Below, piece after piece: positions 28,994 through 38,001 of a DNA stretch of 64,000 nucleotides. The stretch covers positions 62,001-126,000 of the forward strand of contig NZ_BPFX01000007.1 in the NCBI RefSeq assembly GCF_019655855.1, in the 5' to 3' direction. Origin of the DNA: Pseudomonas paralcaligenes (GTDB taxonomy: Bacteria; Pseudomonadota; Gammaproteobacteria; Pseudomonadales; Pseudomonadaceae). Position 1 is the stretch's first letter. The number at the start of each line of letters is the position of its first letter. Both the position numbers and the translations under genes were made by a program. Below the pieces are notes generated by a model that was given only the letters and a program-made list of their open reading frames with translations, searched no databases and was not told the DNA's origin.

Positions 28994-30486
28994 TGTTCCC
29001 TCCCCGCGTAGATCTGTTCGATCTCCTGCTCGTAGGCGCGGGCGAAGGCGTTCTCCAGCAGGGTTTCCAGCTCCTCGCGGGCGGCGCCGGCGATCTCGGC
29101 GAAGTCTGCGGCGTACAACGACCAGAGCCGCGAGCGGCGCAACGCCGGCAGCATGGACTCCAGCGCGGAGGGCTCGCTGCAGCGGCGCTCGATGCGCTCG
29201 GGACTGAAACGCCCCACCAGTTCGTACATGGCGCTGCGGGAGCCGGCAAGCAGCGCCACCTGGTGAGCGGCCAGGTCGTCGAAGGCATCCTCGATCGCCC
29301 GCTGTGGCGCCATGAAACCGGGGAAGCGGGTGCCCAGCAGATGGACGATCGCGGACTGCCCGTCAGGAGAGAACTTCAGCGGGTTGTTGCCCTGGGTGGC
29401 GATGATGGTGACGCCCGCGCGCATCTCGTGCTTGGCGGCGGAGCGGGCGTGGATGAGGCGCACCGTGCCAGCCGTCATCTCGGAAAAGAGCCGGCCCAGG
29501 TTTTCCATGAACTCGGTGGAAACCGCGGGCAGCGACGAGGGGGCAACGCCACAACCCCTGGCGAAGGCGGCACGCAGATCATCGTCGCCCGCTTCGACGG
29601 CAGGCTCGGCCGGGCGCTCGGCGGGGCGTGGCTTCACGAGTTGCACGGGAGTGCTTTTCTCGGGCTCGACCGGCGTCGACTGCTCGACCACGGGCTCGGG
29701 CTTCGGCGGCTCACTGGCGACGGGCTCGATGACCGGTTGCGGGGCAGCCGGGCTGGGCACGGGCTGCTGTTCGGCAACGGGAATGACCACGGACGGCGCA
29801 TGGAACAGTGCATCGACTTCCAGGCCGTGGTCGAGCGCCAGGCTGCCTTCGACCAGGGCCATGTCGCCGACCTGCCCGCCGAGCAGCGCCAGCGGGTCGA
29901 CGTTGCGCGAGGTCTCGAGCATCGGCGCCTGCTGTTTCGGGCTGGCCAGCGGATCGTCGATGGTGATCTCGCCGCGCAACGGCAGCTCCGCGATCATCGA
30001 CGGCGCATCGGCGGCGACGAAATCGGCCAGGGACAGTTCTTCGGGGGCATGGCTGCGCTCGTCCGGCCGCTGGGGCACGGCGAACACGTCGAAATCGGCG
30101 GGAATGGTCGCCCTGGCAACGGGCTCGGCGGCGGGAGCGACGGCAGCCACTTCGGCCACGCCGCGCAAGCCCAGCACGTAGCGGCCGAACACCGCGCGCC
30201 CGCTGCTGCGCATGAGCGCGGACTCGCCGGGACCGATGCTGACACCGTCGATCAGTATTGCGCTGCTGGAGCTGACATTGGCCACGCGCACCGCGTCGGC
30301 GCCGGCCGGCGTCAGTTTCGCCTGGAAGCGGGAGACGAGACGCTCAGGGTCCTGCAGGACCAGGTGATTGTCCGGGCTGCGCCCGACCGTCAGCTCGCCG
30401 GCCCCCGTCACGCATCCGCTCAATTCGGATGCCAGTGGCTTTCCATCGTACGAAAGAACGACCAGTTCGATCCCTGATCCAGGCAT
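28990..30486 (-). CDS. fha: T6SS FHA-domain scaffold protein (Fha/TagH)
   Basis: 498-aa cytoplasmic protein, the expected substrate of PpkA. The FHA domain is at residues about 10-105 with TVGRSPDNHLVLQD and VSRFQAKLTPAG. A long, low-complexity middle region rich in Pro, Ala, Glu and Val (for example PAAPQPVIEPVASEPPKPEP, about residues 235-310) acts as a linker. The C-terminal 180 residues match the conserved T6SS-FHA end domain with LLGTRFPGFMAPQRAIEDAFDD as split motif LLGTRFPGFM plus AIEDAFDDL. ATG 30486 has GGGAGG 5 nt upstream. It is first in the leftward arm. Confidence 0.9.
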   Translation of the reverse strand: MPGSGIELVVLSYDGKPLASELSGCVTGAGELTVGRSPDNHLVLQDPERLVSRFQAKLTPAGADAVRVANVSSSSAILIDGVSIGPGESALMRSSGRAVFGRYVLGLRGVAEVAAVAPAAEPVARATIPADFDVFAVPQRPDERSHAPEELSLADFVAADAPSMIAELPLRGEITIDDPLASPKQQAPMLETSRNVDPLALLGGQVGDMALVEGSLALDHGLEVDALFHAPSVVIPVAEQQPVPSPAAPQPVIEPVASEPPKPEPVVEQSTPVEPEKSTPVQLVKPRPAERPAEPAVEAGDDDLRAAFARGCGVAPSSLPAVSTEFMENLGRLFSEMTAGTVRLIHARSAAKHEMRAGVTIIATQGNNPLKFSPDGQSAIVHLLGTRFPGFMAPQRAIEDAFDDLAAHQVALLAGSRSAMYELVGRFSPERIERRCSEPSALESMLPALRRSRLWSLYAADFAEIAGAAREELETLLENAFARAYEQEIEQIYAGREQ

Positions 30487-30756
30487 GCCTACCTCCCTGT
30501 AGCAAAGCATCACCGCGACAAAAAACGCCGGGCGGACGTCCCTTTATGGAAGCGTCCGAGCGATGTGTTTTCCGTGTGCCATCCATGTCATTCCGAATGC
30601 ATCGGATGGAACACCGTTGTTCGCGGCGCAGACGATAACCTCTATCCGTTCCGGTTAAAACGACCTAAAACGAGAACCTACGCGCAAACCGAGCAACACA
30701 TTTGAATTAAAGTCCGCGGCAGTTTTTCCTCAGCACCCGACGAGAAGCAATTCGGC
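30487..30756. promoter_or_regulatory. Divergent T6SS promoter region with nested palindrome
   Basis: 270 bp between fha (leftward) and ppkA (rightward) must hold the promoters of both arms. A nested inverted repeat spans 30579-30609: outer arms CCATCC/GGATGG and inner CATTC/GAATG. No convincing sigma54 (-24/-12) element was found by eye. The right end is AT-richer (30650-30720). Confidence 0.5.
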
Positions 30757-32970
30757 ATGGACGCCACCGCAAGCAACTACACCTCCCAGAATCCCTCTCG
30801 GGTCCGCCAGGACGATTCCCGCCCGGCCGGCGCACTTCCCTCTGGCACCCAGCTCTACGAATTCACCCTCACCTCGACTCTCGGCGAAGGCGGTTTCAGC
30901 ATCGTCTACGCCGCGCGGGACAACCGCCTGCACCGCGACGTCGCCATCAAGGAATACATGCCGGCGGCCTTCGCCAGCCGCAGCGACAAGGCCAGGATCG
31001 AGGTGCGTTCGGAGCGCCACCGCTCCGCGTTCGATACCGGCATGCACAGCTTCATCGACGAGGCGCGACTGCTGGCCAGGTTCAAGCACCCGGCCCTGGT
31101 CGAAGTGCTGCGCTTCTGGGAAGACAACGGCACCGCCTACATGGCCATGCCCCGCTACAGCGGGCAGACGCTGCGGCAGATCCTGCGGGACAATGGCGGG
31201 CAGTGCGACGAACAATGGCTGCGCGGCATCGTCGCGCCCATGCTCGATGTCCTGGAAATGCTCCACGCCCACGACATCTTTCACCGCGACGTGGCGCCGG
31301 ACAACATCATCATCCAGAACGACGGCACGCCTGTGCTGCTCGACCTGGGCTCCGCGCGGCGTGTGCTCGGCGATGCCAACCAGGCGCCGACGGTCATCGT
31401 CAAACCCGGCTACGCGCCCATCGAACAATACGCCGAAGACCTCTCCACGCCCCAGGGGCCGTGGACGGACATCTACGCCCTGGGCGCAGTCCTGCATCTG
31501 GCGGTGACCGGCATGGCGCCATCCGCCTCGGTCTCGCGCCTGATGAAGGACAACCTGGAGCCGCTGTCGGGCCGCGACTTCCCCGGCTTCTCCGAGGCAT
31601 TTCTCCGCACCATCGACCACTGCCTGGCACTGCAGCCGGGCGGCCGCCCGCAGGCCATCGCCCAACTGCGCGAACTGCTGGGCATCGACGGAACCGTGCA
31701 AACGCGCCCGCTGCCCACTCCGCCGACGACACCACGCGCCCGGCCGACCGTCGCGGCGGACGACGCGAAGACCATCATCCTCTCCAGCGAGCAGATGGCC
31801 GACCTGATGGCCCAGGCCGTCGGCGGGCAGGCCGCACCGCAACTGCCGGACCCGTTCCAGCTGCCCTCCGCCACCGCCAAGCAGGAGGCCGAGAAAACCA
31901 GCTTCCCGGAGATGGAAGAACTGCTCAATGGCGACGCGAAGCGCAACGCGGGGAAAGTCGCCGTGCCCTCCGTCGCGCACGCGGCGCCCGCGCCGTCACC
32001 CGCTCGCGCCGCGCCCGCCGCCAAATCGCGGGCTCCGCTGATCGGTCTCTCGGTAGCAGCCTGCCTGCTCGTCGCCGGCGCGGCCGGCTGGGGACTCTGG
32101 AGCGGTCGCGACGACACGGACACGCAAACGGCCCAGGCGACAACGACAACCGTCCCCGAATCCGTAGCCAAGCCCGAGATCGTGACGCCACCTGCCGTAC
32201 AGCCCGTTGAGGAGACACCGGCCGCGAGCGAACCCACCTTCATCGAGAGGCCTGCGTCCGTCAGTGAACCGCTGCCGCCCGTGCACGCGGTCGCGCCGGA
32301 GCCAGTCCCTGTGCCGGTCGTGGAACCGATCCCGGAGCCGCTACCGGAAGCCGAGCCGGCACCGCAGGTCACCGTGGAAACCCGCCCCGCCGCCACCGCG
32401 CGCGCCAGCGAAGCGACTCCACCTCCGGCGCCCGCCCGTTCGCGCCAGCAGCAGGAGGCGGTCGTCGACACCGGCACCGTACAGATCAACGTGCAGCCCT
32501 GGGGCGAAGTCTGGGTCGACGGCAAGAACCACGGGGCCAGTCCGCCGCTGAAGAAGCTCGACCTGCCTGTCGGCGAATACCGCATCGAGCTGCGCCGCCC
32601 GAACCAGCCGGCTCTGGTGCACAAGGTCGTGGTCGAGAAGAACGCCACCATCACCCTCAACCAGGGCGTCCAGACCAGCGCCAAGGCCGCGCAGAAACCC
32701 GCCGCTCCGGCCGCCGCAGCGCCTGCCGCCGCGACCAAGCCGGCCGCCCCGGAGAAAGGCAGCAAGGGCACCCTGGCCCTGCGCATCCAGCCTTGGGGCG
32801 AGATCTGGGTCGACGGGGTCAAGCGCGGCGTCAGCCCGCCCCTGCAAGAGATCCAGCTGCCGGCCGGCGCACGCACCATCGAGATCCGCAACCCCAGCTT
32901 TCCCAGCCAGAGTCGCAAGCTCGACGTGCCCGCCAACCGTCGCGTGACGCTGCAGCACAGTTTTCAGTGA
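30757..32970 (+). CDS. ppkA: T6SS serine/threonine kinase PpkA-like with PEGA repeats
   Basis: 737-aa Hanks-type kinase. Glycine loop GEGGFS is at residues 43-48, VAIK lysine at 65, catalytic loop HRDVAPDN at 176-183, DLG in place of DFG at 196-198, and GYAPIEQY at 218-225. The usual loop Lys two after Asp is Ala here. An Ala/Pro-rich linker is followed by a membrane helix near 425-447 and a Pro/Glu-rich periplasmic stretch. Two PEGA-like repeats (about 571-634 and 669-736) share PWGE.WVDG. It should phosphorylate the FHA protein and sense the periplasm. It heads the rightward arm. Confidence 0.88.
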   Translation: MDATASNYTSQNPSRVRQDDSRPAGALPSGTQLYEFTLTSTLGEGGFSIVYAARDNRLHRDVAIKEYMPAAFASRSDKARIEVRSERHRSAFDTGMHSFIDEARLLARFKHPALVEVLRFWEDNGTAYMAMPRYSGQTLRQILRDNGGQCDEQWLRGIVAPMLDVLEMLHAHDIFHRDVAPDNIIIQNDGTPVLLDLGSARRVLGDANQAPTVIVKPGYAPIEQYAEDLSTPQGPWTDIYALGAVLHLAVTGMAPSASVSRLMKDNLEPLSGRDFPGFSEAFLRTIDHCLALQPGGRPQAIAQLRELLGIDGTVQTRPLPTPPTTPRARPTVAADDAKTIILSSEQMADLMAQAVGGQAAPQLPDPFQLPSATAKQEAEKTSFPEMEELLNGDAKRNAGKVAVPSVAHAAPAPSPARAAPAAKSRAPLIGLSVAACLLVAGAAGWGLWSGRDDTDTQTAQATTTTVPESVAKPEIVTPPAVQPVEETPAASEPTFIERPASVSEPLPPVHAVAPEPVPVPVVEPIPEPLPEAEPAPQVTVETRPAATARASEATPPPAPARSRQQQEAVVDTGTVQINVQPWGEVWVDGKNHGASPPLKKLDLPVGEYRIELRRPNQPALVHKVVVEKNATITLNQGVQTSAKAAQKPAAPAAAAPAAATKPAAPEKGSKGTLALRIQPWGEIWVDGVKRGVSPPLQEIQLPAGARTIEIRNPSFPSQSRKLDVPANRRVTLQHSFQ

Positions 32971-32996
32971 ACCCGCTTCCCCAAGAGTCGTAACGC

Positions 32997-33440
32997 ATGA
33001 AGATGACCCGCATCACCACCGCCTCGCTCCTGATGGCCGTCCTCGCCTCCACCCTGGCCGGATGCGCCAAGGAAAAGCCTCTGCCACCGCCCCCGCCGAC
33101 CGCGGAGGAAATCGCGGCCCAGCAGCGTGAGGAGCGGGGCAAGCAGAGCCTCATGGAAGGCATCCGTCTGTACCAGGGCGGCAACTACTTCATGGCCGAG
33201 AACAAGTTCCTCGCCCCGGAGATCTGGGAGGCCAGCACCGGTACCCAGCTCCAGGCCCTCAAATACCTGGCCTTCAGCTACTGCGTCACCGAGCGCAACG
33301 CGCAATGCCGGTACGCCTTCGAGCGCGCCCTGCAGATCGATCCTTCGTTCAGGCTGGACAGCGCCGAGGACGGCCACCCCCAGTGGGGACCGGCGTTCCA
33401 GCAGGCCAGTGAACGACCGGTCAAACCGTCCCACCCCTGA
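32997..33440 (+). CDS. tssQ: TssQ-like T6SS-associated lipoprotein
   Basis: 147-aa lipoprotein. The signal peptide with lipobox LAGC places the lipidated Cys at residue 23. A short Pro-rich tether (PLPPPPPTAEE) follows, then a TPR-like region with GIRLYQGGNYFMAENKF as split motif and RYAFERALQIDPSF. It matches the family annotated as TssQ, T6SS-associated lipoprotein, whose role in assembly is not well defined. It sits between ppkA and tssA, 26 bp after the former. The membrane in which it resides is not clear; no Asp at +2 is seen (Ala follows Cys). Confidence 0.8.
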   Translation: MKMTRITTASLLMAVLASTLAGCAKEKPLPPPPPTAEEIAAQQREERGKQSLMEGIRLYQGGNYFMAENKFLAPEIWEASTGTQLQALKYLAFSYCVTERNAQCRYAFERALQIDPSFRLDSAEDGHPQWGPAFQQASERPVKPSHP

Positions 33441-33455
33441 TAGCCGGGCTTTCGC

Positions 33456-34457
33456 ATGAATCTCGACATAGATGCGCTGCTGGCACCAGTCGCGACCGAC
33501 CAACCGGGCGGCAGGCCACTCGACTACGACAACGACTTCCTCGAGCTCGAACGGGAAATGCAGGGCACGCCGGAACAGCAGTACGGCGATACCCTGATCC
33601 CCGCCCAGGAGCCCGACTGGTCGTCGGTCCTGCAGGCGGCCAGATCGCAGCTGTCGCGCAGCAAGGACTTCCGCCTCGCCGTCGCCATCACCCGCGCCCT
33701 CACCCGGCTGCATGGCCCGCGCGGCACTGCGGAAGGGCTGGCGCTGGTCATCGAGATGAGCCGTCGCTACTGGCAGGACGGCCACCCGGCGCTGCACGAA
33801 GACGGCGAGGAAGACCTGCTGCCCCGCGGCAATGCGCTGGCCGGCCTCGCGGCCGCTGGCGGGCTGCCCAGCGATCTGCGCTGCGCCGAGATCGGCAGCC
33901 GCCAGTTGGGCAAATTGACACTGGGCACCCTCGAACGCATCGCCCTGTCCCGGGAAGACGTCTCGGGCGAACCGCTGCAGCGCGATCAGCTGCCACGCTT
34001 CCTGCGCGACGAGCTGGAATCCGGCAACCAGGACCTGCTGGCGCTGCCCTGCATCCGCGAGCGGGTCCAGGAGCTGCGCGACCTACTCTCGCCGGCGCTG
34101 GGCACCGAACATGCACCGGACTTCGCCAGCATCCTCGGGCTCACCGAACTGCTCACCCCCTCCTCGGCCAGCACAGCCGAACAGGCCATCGACGAATCCT
34201 CCGAGCCGGCGACGACCGACGCACCTGCCGCTCCCCGTCTCGGCCCCGCCGGGGCGACCAGCCGCAGCGATGCCATCGCCATGCTGGACGCGGTCTGCGA
34301 ATTCTTGGAAAGGAACGAGCCGGCCAACCCCGCCCCGCTGCTCATCCGCAGGGCGCGCAACATGATCGGCCAGGACTTCCTCGCCATCCTGCGCGACCTG
34401 GCGCCGGCCGGCCTGCAACAGGCAGAGCTGATCGCCGGCCTGAGCAGACAGGACTGA
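33456..34457 (+). CDS. tssA: T6SS protein TssA
   Basis: 333-aa cytoplasmic protein that primes baseplate and tail assembly. The N-terminal ImpA_N domain is clear: LDIDALLAPVATDQPGGRPLDYD as split motifs LLAPVATDQPGG and LDYDNDFLELEREM, then PDWSSVLQAARSQLSRSKDFR. A linker and a C-terminal domain with SRSDAIAMLDAVCEFLERNEPANPAP lead to PLLIRRARNMIGQDFL. The C-terminus matches the short TssA type that caps the baseplate or tail end. It starts 16 bp after tssQ and precedes tssB by 43 bp. Confidence 0.92.
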   Translation: MNLDIDALLAPVATDQPGGRPLDYDNDFLELEREMQGTPEQQYGDTLIPAQEPDWSSVLQAARSQLSRSKDFRLAVAITRALTRLHGPRGTAEGLALVIEMSRRYWQDGHPALHEDGEEDLLPRGNALAGLAAAGGLPSDLRCAEIGSRQLGKLTLGTLERIALSREDVSGEPLQRDQLPRFLRDELESGNQDLLALPCIRERVQELRDLLSPALGTEHAPDFASILGLTELLTPSSASTAEQAIDESSEPATTDAPAAPRLGPAGATSRSDAIAMLDAVCEFLERNEPANPAPLLIRRARNMIGQDFLAILRDLAPAGLQQAELIAGLSRQD

Positions 34458-34500
34458 CTCCCCCACCCCCTGAACCTAGAAGTTTCATGGAGAGAAACCA

Positions 34501-35049
34501 ATGAGCAATCCACGCCACGAGACGGTTAACCGAAAGAGCAGCCAGAAGTTCATTGCACGCAACCGCGCTCCACGCGTGCAGATCGAATACGACGTCGAGC
34601 TGTACGGCTCGGAGAAGAAGATCCAGCTGCCCTTCGTCATGGGCGTCATGGCCGACCTGGCGGGCAAGCCGAAGGAGGCCCTGCCGGCCATCGCCGACCG
34701 CAAGTTCCTGGAAATCGACATCGACAACTTCGATGAGCGCATGAAGTCGCTGCAGCCCCGGGTGGCGTTCGCCGTGCCGAACACCCTGACCGGCGAAGGC
34801 AACATCGCCATCGACATCACCTTCGAGAGCATGGACGACTTCTCCCCGGGCGCCGTCGCCAGGAAGGTCGACGCCCTCTCCCAGCTGCTCGACGCGCGTA
34901 CCCAGCTGAACAACCTGCTGACCTACATGGACGGCAAGACCGGGGCCGAAGAGCTGATCGGCAAGGTGCTGCAGAACCCGGCGCTGCTGAAGACCCTGGC
35001 CACGGCACCACGCGCCGAAGCCATCGAACCAGAAAGCAGCGAAGCCTGA
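34501..35049 (+). CDS. tssB: T6SS contractile sheath small subunit TssB
   Basis: 182-aa cytoplasmic sheath subunit that forms a heterodimer with TssC. The family core RAPRVQIEYDVELYGSEKKI (residues about 22-41), LPFVMGVMADLAG and DFSPGAVARKVDAL are present. The ATG has GGAGAG just upstream. It is followed 16 bp later by tssC. The length is close to P. aeruginosa TssB1, to which it looks most similar from memory. Confidence 0.97.
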   Translation: MSNPRHETVNRKSSQKFIARNRAPRVQIEYDVELYGSEKKIQLPFVMGVMADLAGKPKEALPAIADRKFLEIDIDNFDERMKSLQPRVAFAVPNTLTGEGNIAIDITFESMDDFSPGAVARKVDALSQLLDARTQLNNLLTYMDGKTGAEELIGKVLQNPALLKTLATAPRAEAIEPESSEA

Positions 35050-35065
35050 TCAAGGGAGACCCGAC

Positions 35066-36562
35066 ATGACGGCCATTCAAGCCAGCAACCAGCAGCAACT
35101 GGAAGCGCTGCACGGAGACGACTTCTCCGCGCTGCTGCAGAAGGAATTCAAGCCCAAGACCGACGAGGCGCGGGAGGCGGTGCAGAACGCCGTCCGCACG
35201 CTCGCCGAGCAGGCCCTGGTCAACTCCACGACCCTGAGCAACGACGCCTACAAGGCCATCGAGGCGATCATCGCGGAGATCGACCACAAGCTGTCGGAGC
35301 AGATCAACGCGATCATCCACCAGCCCGACTTCCAGCAGATCGAGAGCGCCTGGCGCGGCCTGCACCATCTGGTGAACAACACCGAAGTCGACGAGATGCT
35401 GAAGATCCGCGTGCTGCCCATCTCCAAGAAGGAGCTGCACCGTACCCTGCGCCGCCACAAGGGTATCGGCTGGGACCAGAGCCCGATCTTCAAGAAGGTC
35501 TACGAGCAGGAATACGACCAGTTCGGCGGCACGCCCTACGGCTGCATTGTCGGCGACTATTTCTTCGACCACTCCCCGCCGGACGTGGAGCTGCTCAACG
35601 AGATGTCCAAGATCGCCGCGGCCTCGCACTGCCCCTTCATCGCCGGCGCGGCGCCCTCGGTCATGCAGATGGAATCCTGGCAGGAGCTCGCCAATCCGCG
35701 CGACCTGACCAAGATCTTCGAGAACACCGAATACACCGGCTGGCGCAGCATGCGGGCCTCGGAAGACTCGCGCTACATCGGCCTGGCCATGCCGAGGTTC
35801 CTCGCCCGCCTGCCCTACGGCGTGCGCACCAACCCGGTGGATGAATTCGACTTCGAGGAAGATACCGACGGTTCGGATCACAGCGGCTACTGCTGGGCCA
35901 ACTCGGCCTACGCCATGGCGGTGAACATCAACCGCTCGTTCAAGTACTACGGCTGGTGCACCTCGATTCGCGGCGTCGAATCCGGCGGCGCCGTCGACGA
36001 CCTGCCGACCCACACCTTCCCCTCGGACGACGGCGGCGTCGACATGAAATGCCCGACGGAGATCGCCATTTCCGACCGTCGCGAAGCAGAGCTTGCCAAG
36101 AACGGCTTCATGCCGCTGATCCACCGCAAGAACTCCGACATGGCCGCCTTCATCGGCGCCCAGTCCCTGCAGAAGCCGACCGAGTACTACGACCCGGACG
36201 CCACCGCCAACGCCAACCTGGCGGCGCGCCTGCCCTACCTGTTCGCCTGCTGCCGGTTCGCCCACTACCTGAAGTGCATCGTCCGCGACAAGATCGGTTC
36301 GTTCCGCGAGCGCGAGGACATGCAGCGCTGGCTCAACGACTGGATCATGAACTACGTCGACGGCGATCCCTCGAACTCCTCCCAGGAAACCAAGGCGCGC
36401 AAGCCCCTGGCAGCGGCCGAAGTGCAGGTCGAGGAAGTGGCGGACAACCCCGGCTACTACACCTCCAAGTTCTTCCTGCGCCCGCACTACCAGTTGGAAG
36501 GCCTGACCGTATCGCTACGCCTGGTCTCCAAGCTGCCGTCGGTGAAGAACGCCACCAGCTGA
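35066..36562 (+). CDS. tssC: T6SS contractile sheath large subunit TssC
   Basis: 498-aa cytoplasmic sheath subunit. Characteristic stretches are WRGLHHLVNNTEVDEMLKI, RVLPISKKEL, YEQEYDQFGGTPYG, HCPFIAGAAPSVM, SRYIGLAMPRFLARLPYG, and the C-terminal NPGYYTSKFFLRPHYQLEG (shown in part). Polymers of TssB/TssC contract to drive the Hcp tube. The start has GGGAGAC 6-7 nt upstream. A hairpin (36571-36592) follows its stop before hcp. Confidence 0.97.
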   Translation: MTAIQASNQQQLEALHGDDFSALLQKEFKPKTDEAREAVQNAVRTLAEQALVNSTTLSNDAYKAIEAIIAEIDHKLSEQINAIIHQPDFQQIESAWRGLHHLVNNTEVDEMLKIRVLPISKKELHRTLRRHKGIGWDQSPIFKKVYEQEYDQFGGTPYGCIVGDYFFDHSPPDVELLNEMSKIAAASHCPFIAGAAPSVMQMESWQELANPRDLTKIFENTEYTGWRSMRASEDSRYIGLAMPRFLARLPYGVRTNPVDEFDFEEDTDGSDHSGYCWANSAYAMAVNINRSFKYYGWCTSIRGVESGGAVDDLPTHTFPSDDGGVDMKCPTEIAISDRREAELAKNGFMPLIHRKNSDMAAFIGAQSLQKPTEYYDPDATANANLAARLPYLFACCRFAHYLKCIVRDKIGSFREREDMQRWLNDWIMNYVDGDPSNSSQETKARKPLAAAEVQVEEVADNPGYYTSKFFLRPHYQLEGLTVSLRLVSKLPSVKNATS

Positions 36563-36570
36563 CGGAGCGC

Positions 36571-36592
36571 CCCGGCGGCCCTGACCGCCGGG
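36571..36592 (+). terminator. Hairpin between tssC and hcp
   Basis: Stem CCCGGCGG (36571-36578)/CCGCCGGG (36585-36592) with loop CCCTGA and no T-run. It is more likely a partial attenuator or mRNA 3'-end stabiliser than a full terminator. Together with the 147 bp that follow, it could uncouple hcp expression from tssBC. Confidence 0.45.
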
Positions 36593-36738
36593 TGTTGCCC
36601 AAGCGCACCGGACACCACCACTTCAATTTCCAGACAGAAGGCAGGACGACTCAAGCAGAAAAGCGACAACCCTAAAAAGCCAACCACCACTAGGCCGAAT
36701 GGCGGCCAATCAACATCCATTTCAAAAGGAATATAGAA

Positions 36739-37224
36739 ATGTCTTCACTCCAGGATTTCTTCATCAAGATCGACGGCATTCCGGGCGAGTCCAAGGACTC
36801 CAAGCACTCCGGCCAGATCGACGTTCTCCAGTGGGGTTACTCCGTCAGCCAGACCTCCACCTCCCACACGGGCGGCGGCTCCGGCGCGGGCAAGGCCAAC
36901 TTCGGCGAGCTGCACTTCACCCACTACGTGGACAAGGCGACGCCCAACCTCATGAAGTACTGCGCCAGCGGCAAGCACATCCCCACCGTCGAAGTCTCCT
37001 GCTGCAAGGTCGGCGACGGCTCGCAGGAATACATGAAGATCACGCTGAACGAAGTGCTCATCACTCACGTGAGCCCGATGGGCTCGACCAGCGACCCCCG
37101 TGTCACCGAGTCGGTCGGCATGTCCTACGGCAAGGTCAAGGTCGAAGTGAAAGAACAGAACACCGACGGCTCTATGGGCGCCACTGTCACCGGCACCTGG
37201 GACGTCAAGCAGAACAAGGAATAA
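36739..37224 (+). CDS. hcp: T6SS tube protein Hcp
   Basis: 161-aa protein whose hexamers stack to form the inner tube and can carry effectors in the lumen. The typical opening DFFIKIDGIPGESKDSKHSG (residues 6-25) and GKANFGELHFTHYVDKATP are clear, and the protein ends in TGTWDVKQNKE. It resembles Hcp1 of P. aeruginosa in length and sequence. There is no C-terminal extension, so it is not an evolved Hcp. AAAAGGAATATAGAA precedes the ATG. It has its own 175-bp leader with a hairpin, and a GAAA-tetraloop hairpin after it, features expected for a highly expressed transcript. Confidence 0.96.
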   Translation: MSSLQDFFIKIDGIPGESKDSKHSGQIDVLQWGYSVSQTSTSHTGGGSGAGKANFGELHFTHYVDKATPNLMKYCASGKHIPTVEVSCCKVGDGSQEYMKITLNEVLITHVSPMGSTSDPRVTESVGMSYGKVKVEVKEQNTDGSMGATVTGTWDVKQNKE

Positions 37225-37237
37225 GTTCGTGCGACGG

Positions 37238-37257
37238 GCCGGAGGGAAACCTCCGGC
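37238..37257 (+). terminator. GAAA-tetraloop hairpin after hcp
   Basis: Perfect stem GCCGGAGG/CCTCCGGC closes a GAAA loop, 13 bp after the hcp stop. There is no U-run, so it probably marks a processed or stabilised 3' end and lowers read-through into the accessory genes. Confidence 0.5.
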
Positions 37258-37361
37258 TCCGTCAGGAGCGGTCGATCCTGCCTCCAGTCCGATACACAGC
37301 TGAGCGAGTGAAGCCCAGCCGAACTGACGTAAGTTCGACACGCCTCATCCGGATTGCAAAC

Positions 37362-37901
37362 ATGAATGTTGTACAGAAGATTCTCTTCATCCTTCTGATG
37401 GCTGGACTCGTTGCAGGGTGCACCGCACCCGCCGTGACAACCCTTTCCTACAGCGGCCCCTTCAAGCTGGATATCCCCATCCGGGAATTCGAGGGCGCCA
37501 CGATCTTTCATACAGAACAGTTGAGCGTGAAGACACGTTCGGGCGCGTTGATCTCGGGCATGGCCCTGACGCACCAGACCGAAGAGCTCCCCCAGGACTT
37601 CAACCTGCAAGACTATCCGGAATATCTGTTCCGCCTGCGCTCTGCCGAGGCATTGAGCGAAAGCCTTGCAGAGTACTTTCGCAACTCCAGCCAGGAGACC
37701 GACCAGTTCTACGGGCTGGATAATGTGCACCGCATCGAGCGATCCGGATACCGGATATACAGCGCCTGCAAGACGGAAAAATGCCTCGCATTGGTCGTGA
37801 AGAAGGACGTTAAGGACCAGATTCTGGTGCTGAACGCAGACAAGCTCGAACCCGGCTCATTCGAAGAACTGATCAACGGACTGAAAGATGTCGCTTACTA
37901 G
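37362..37901 (+). CDS. Lipoprotein of unknown function in the hcp accessory segment
   Basis: 179-aa predicted lipoprotein. A 19-residue signal ends in the lipobox VAGC, with Cys20 lipidated. The mature protein has beta-rich stretches (SGPFKLDIPIREFEGATIFH in part) and a polar C-terminal half with two Cys (SACKTEKCLAL). No family is recognised. It lies 137 bp after hcp and 100 bp before the low-GC orphan gene, with GC content between the two. A periplasm-facing lipoprotein next to possible cargo could be an immunity protein or an envelope helper; neither is shown by sequence. Confidence 0.7.
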   Translation: MNVVQKILFILLMAGLVAGCTAPAVTTLSYSGPFKLDIPIREFEGATIFHTEQLSVKTRSGALISGMALTHQTEELPQDFNLQDYPEYLFRLRSAEALSESLAEYFRNSSQETDQFYGLDNVHRIERSGYRIYSACKTEKCLALVVKKDVKDQILVLNADKLEPGSFEELINGLKDVAY

Positions 37902-38001
37902 CAAACATCCCTGGATATACCGCCCACATTGACACTAATGGCAGCGTCCCAGCGATAGAGAACAAGATGCTAGACATCAATGATCATGGAAGGATAGAGA
38001 A

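Noticed and set aside
31473..32936. 487-codon frame antisense to ppkA
   Set aside because: Ser/Ala/Gly-rich shadow of the Pro/Ala linker region of the kinase.
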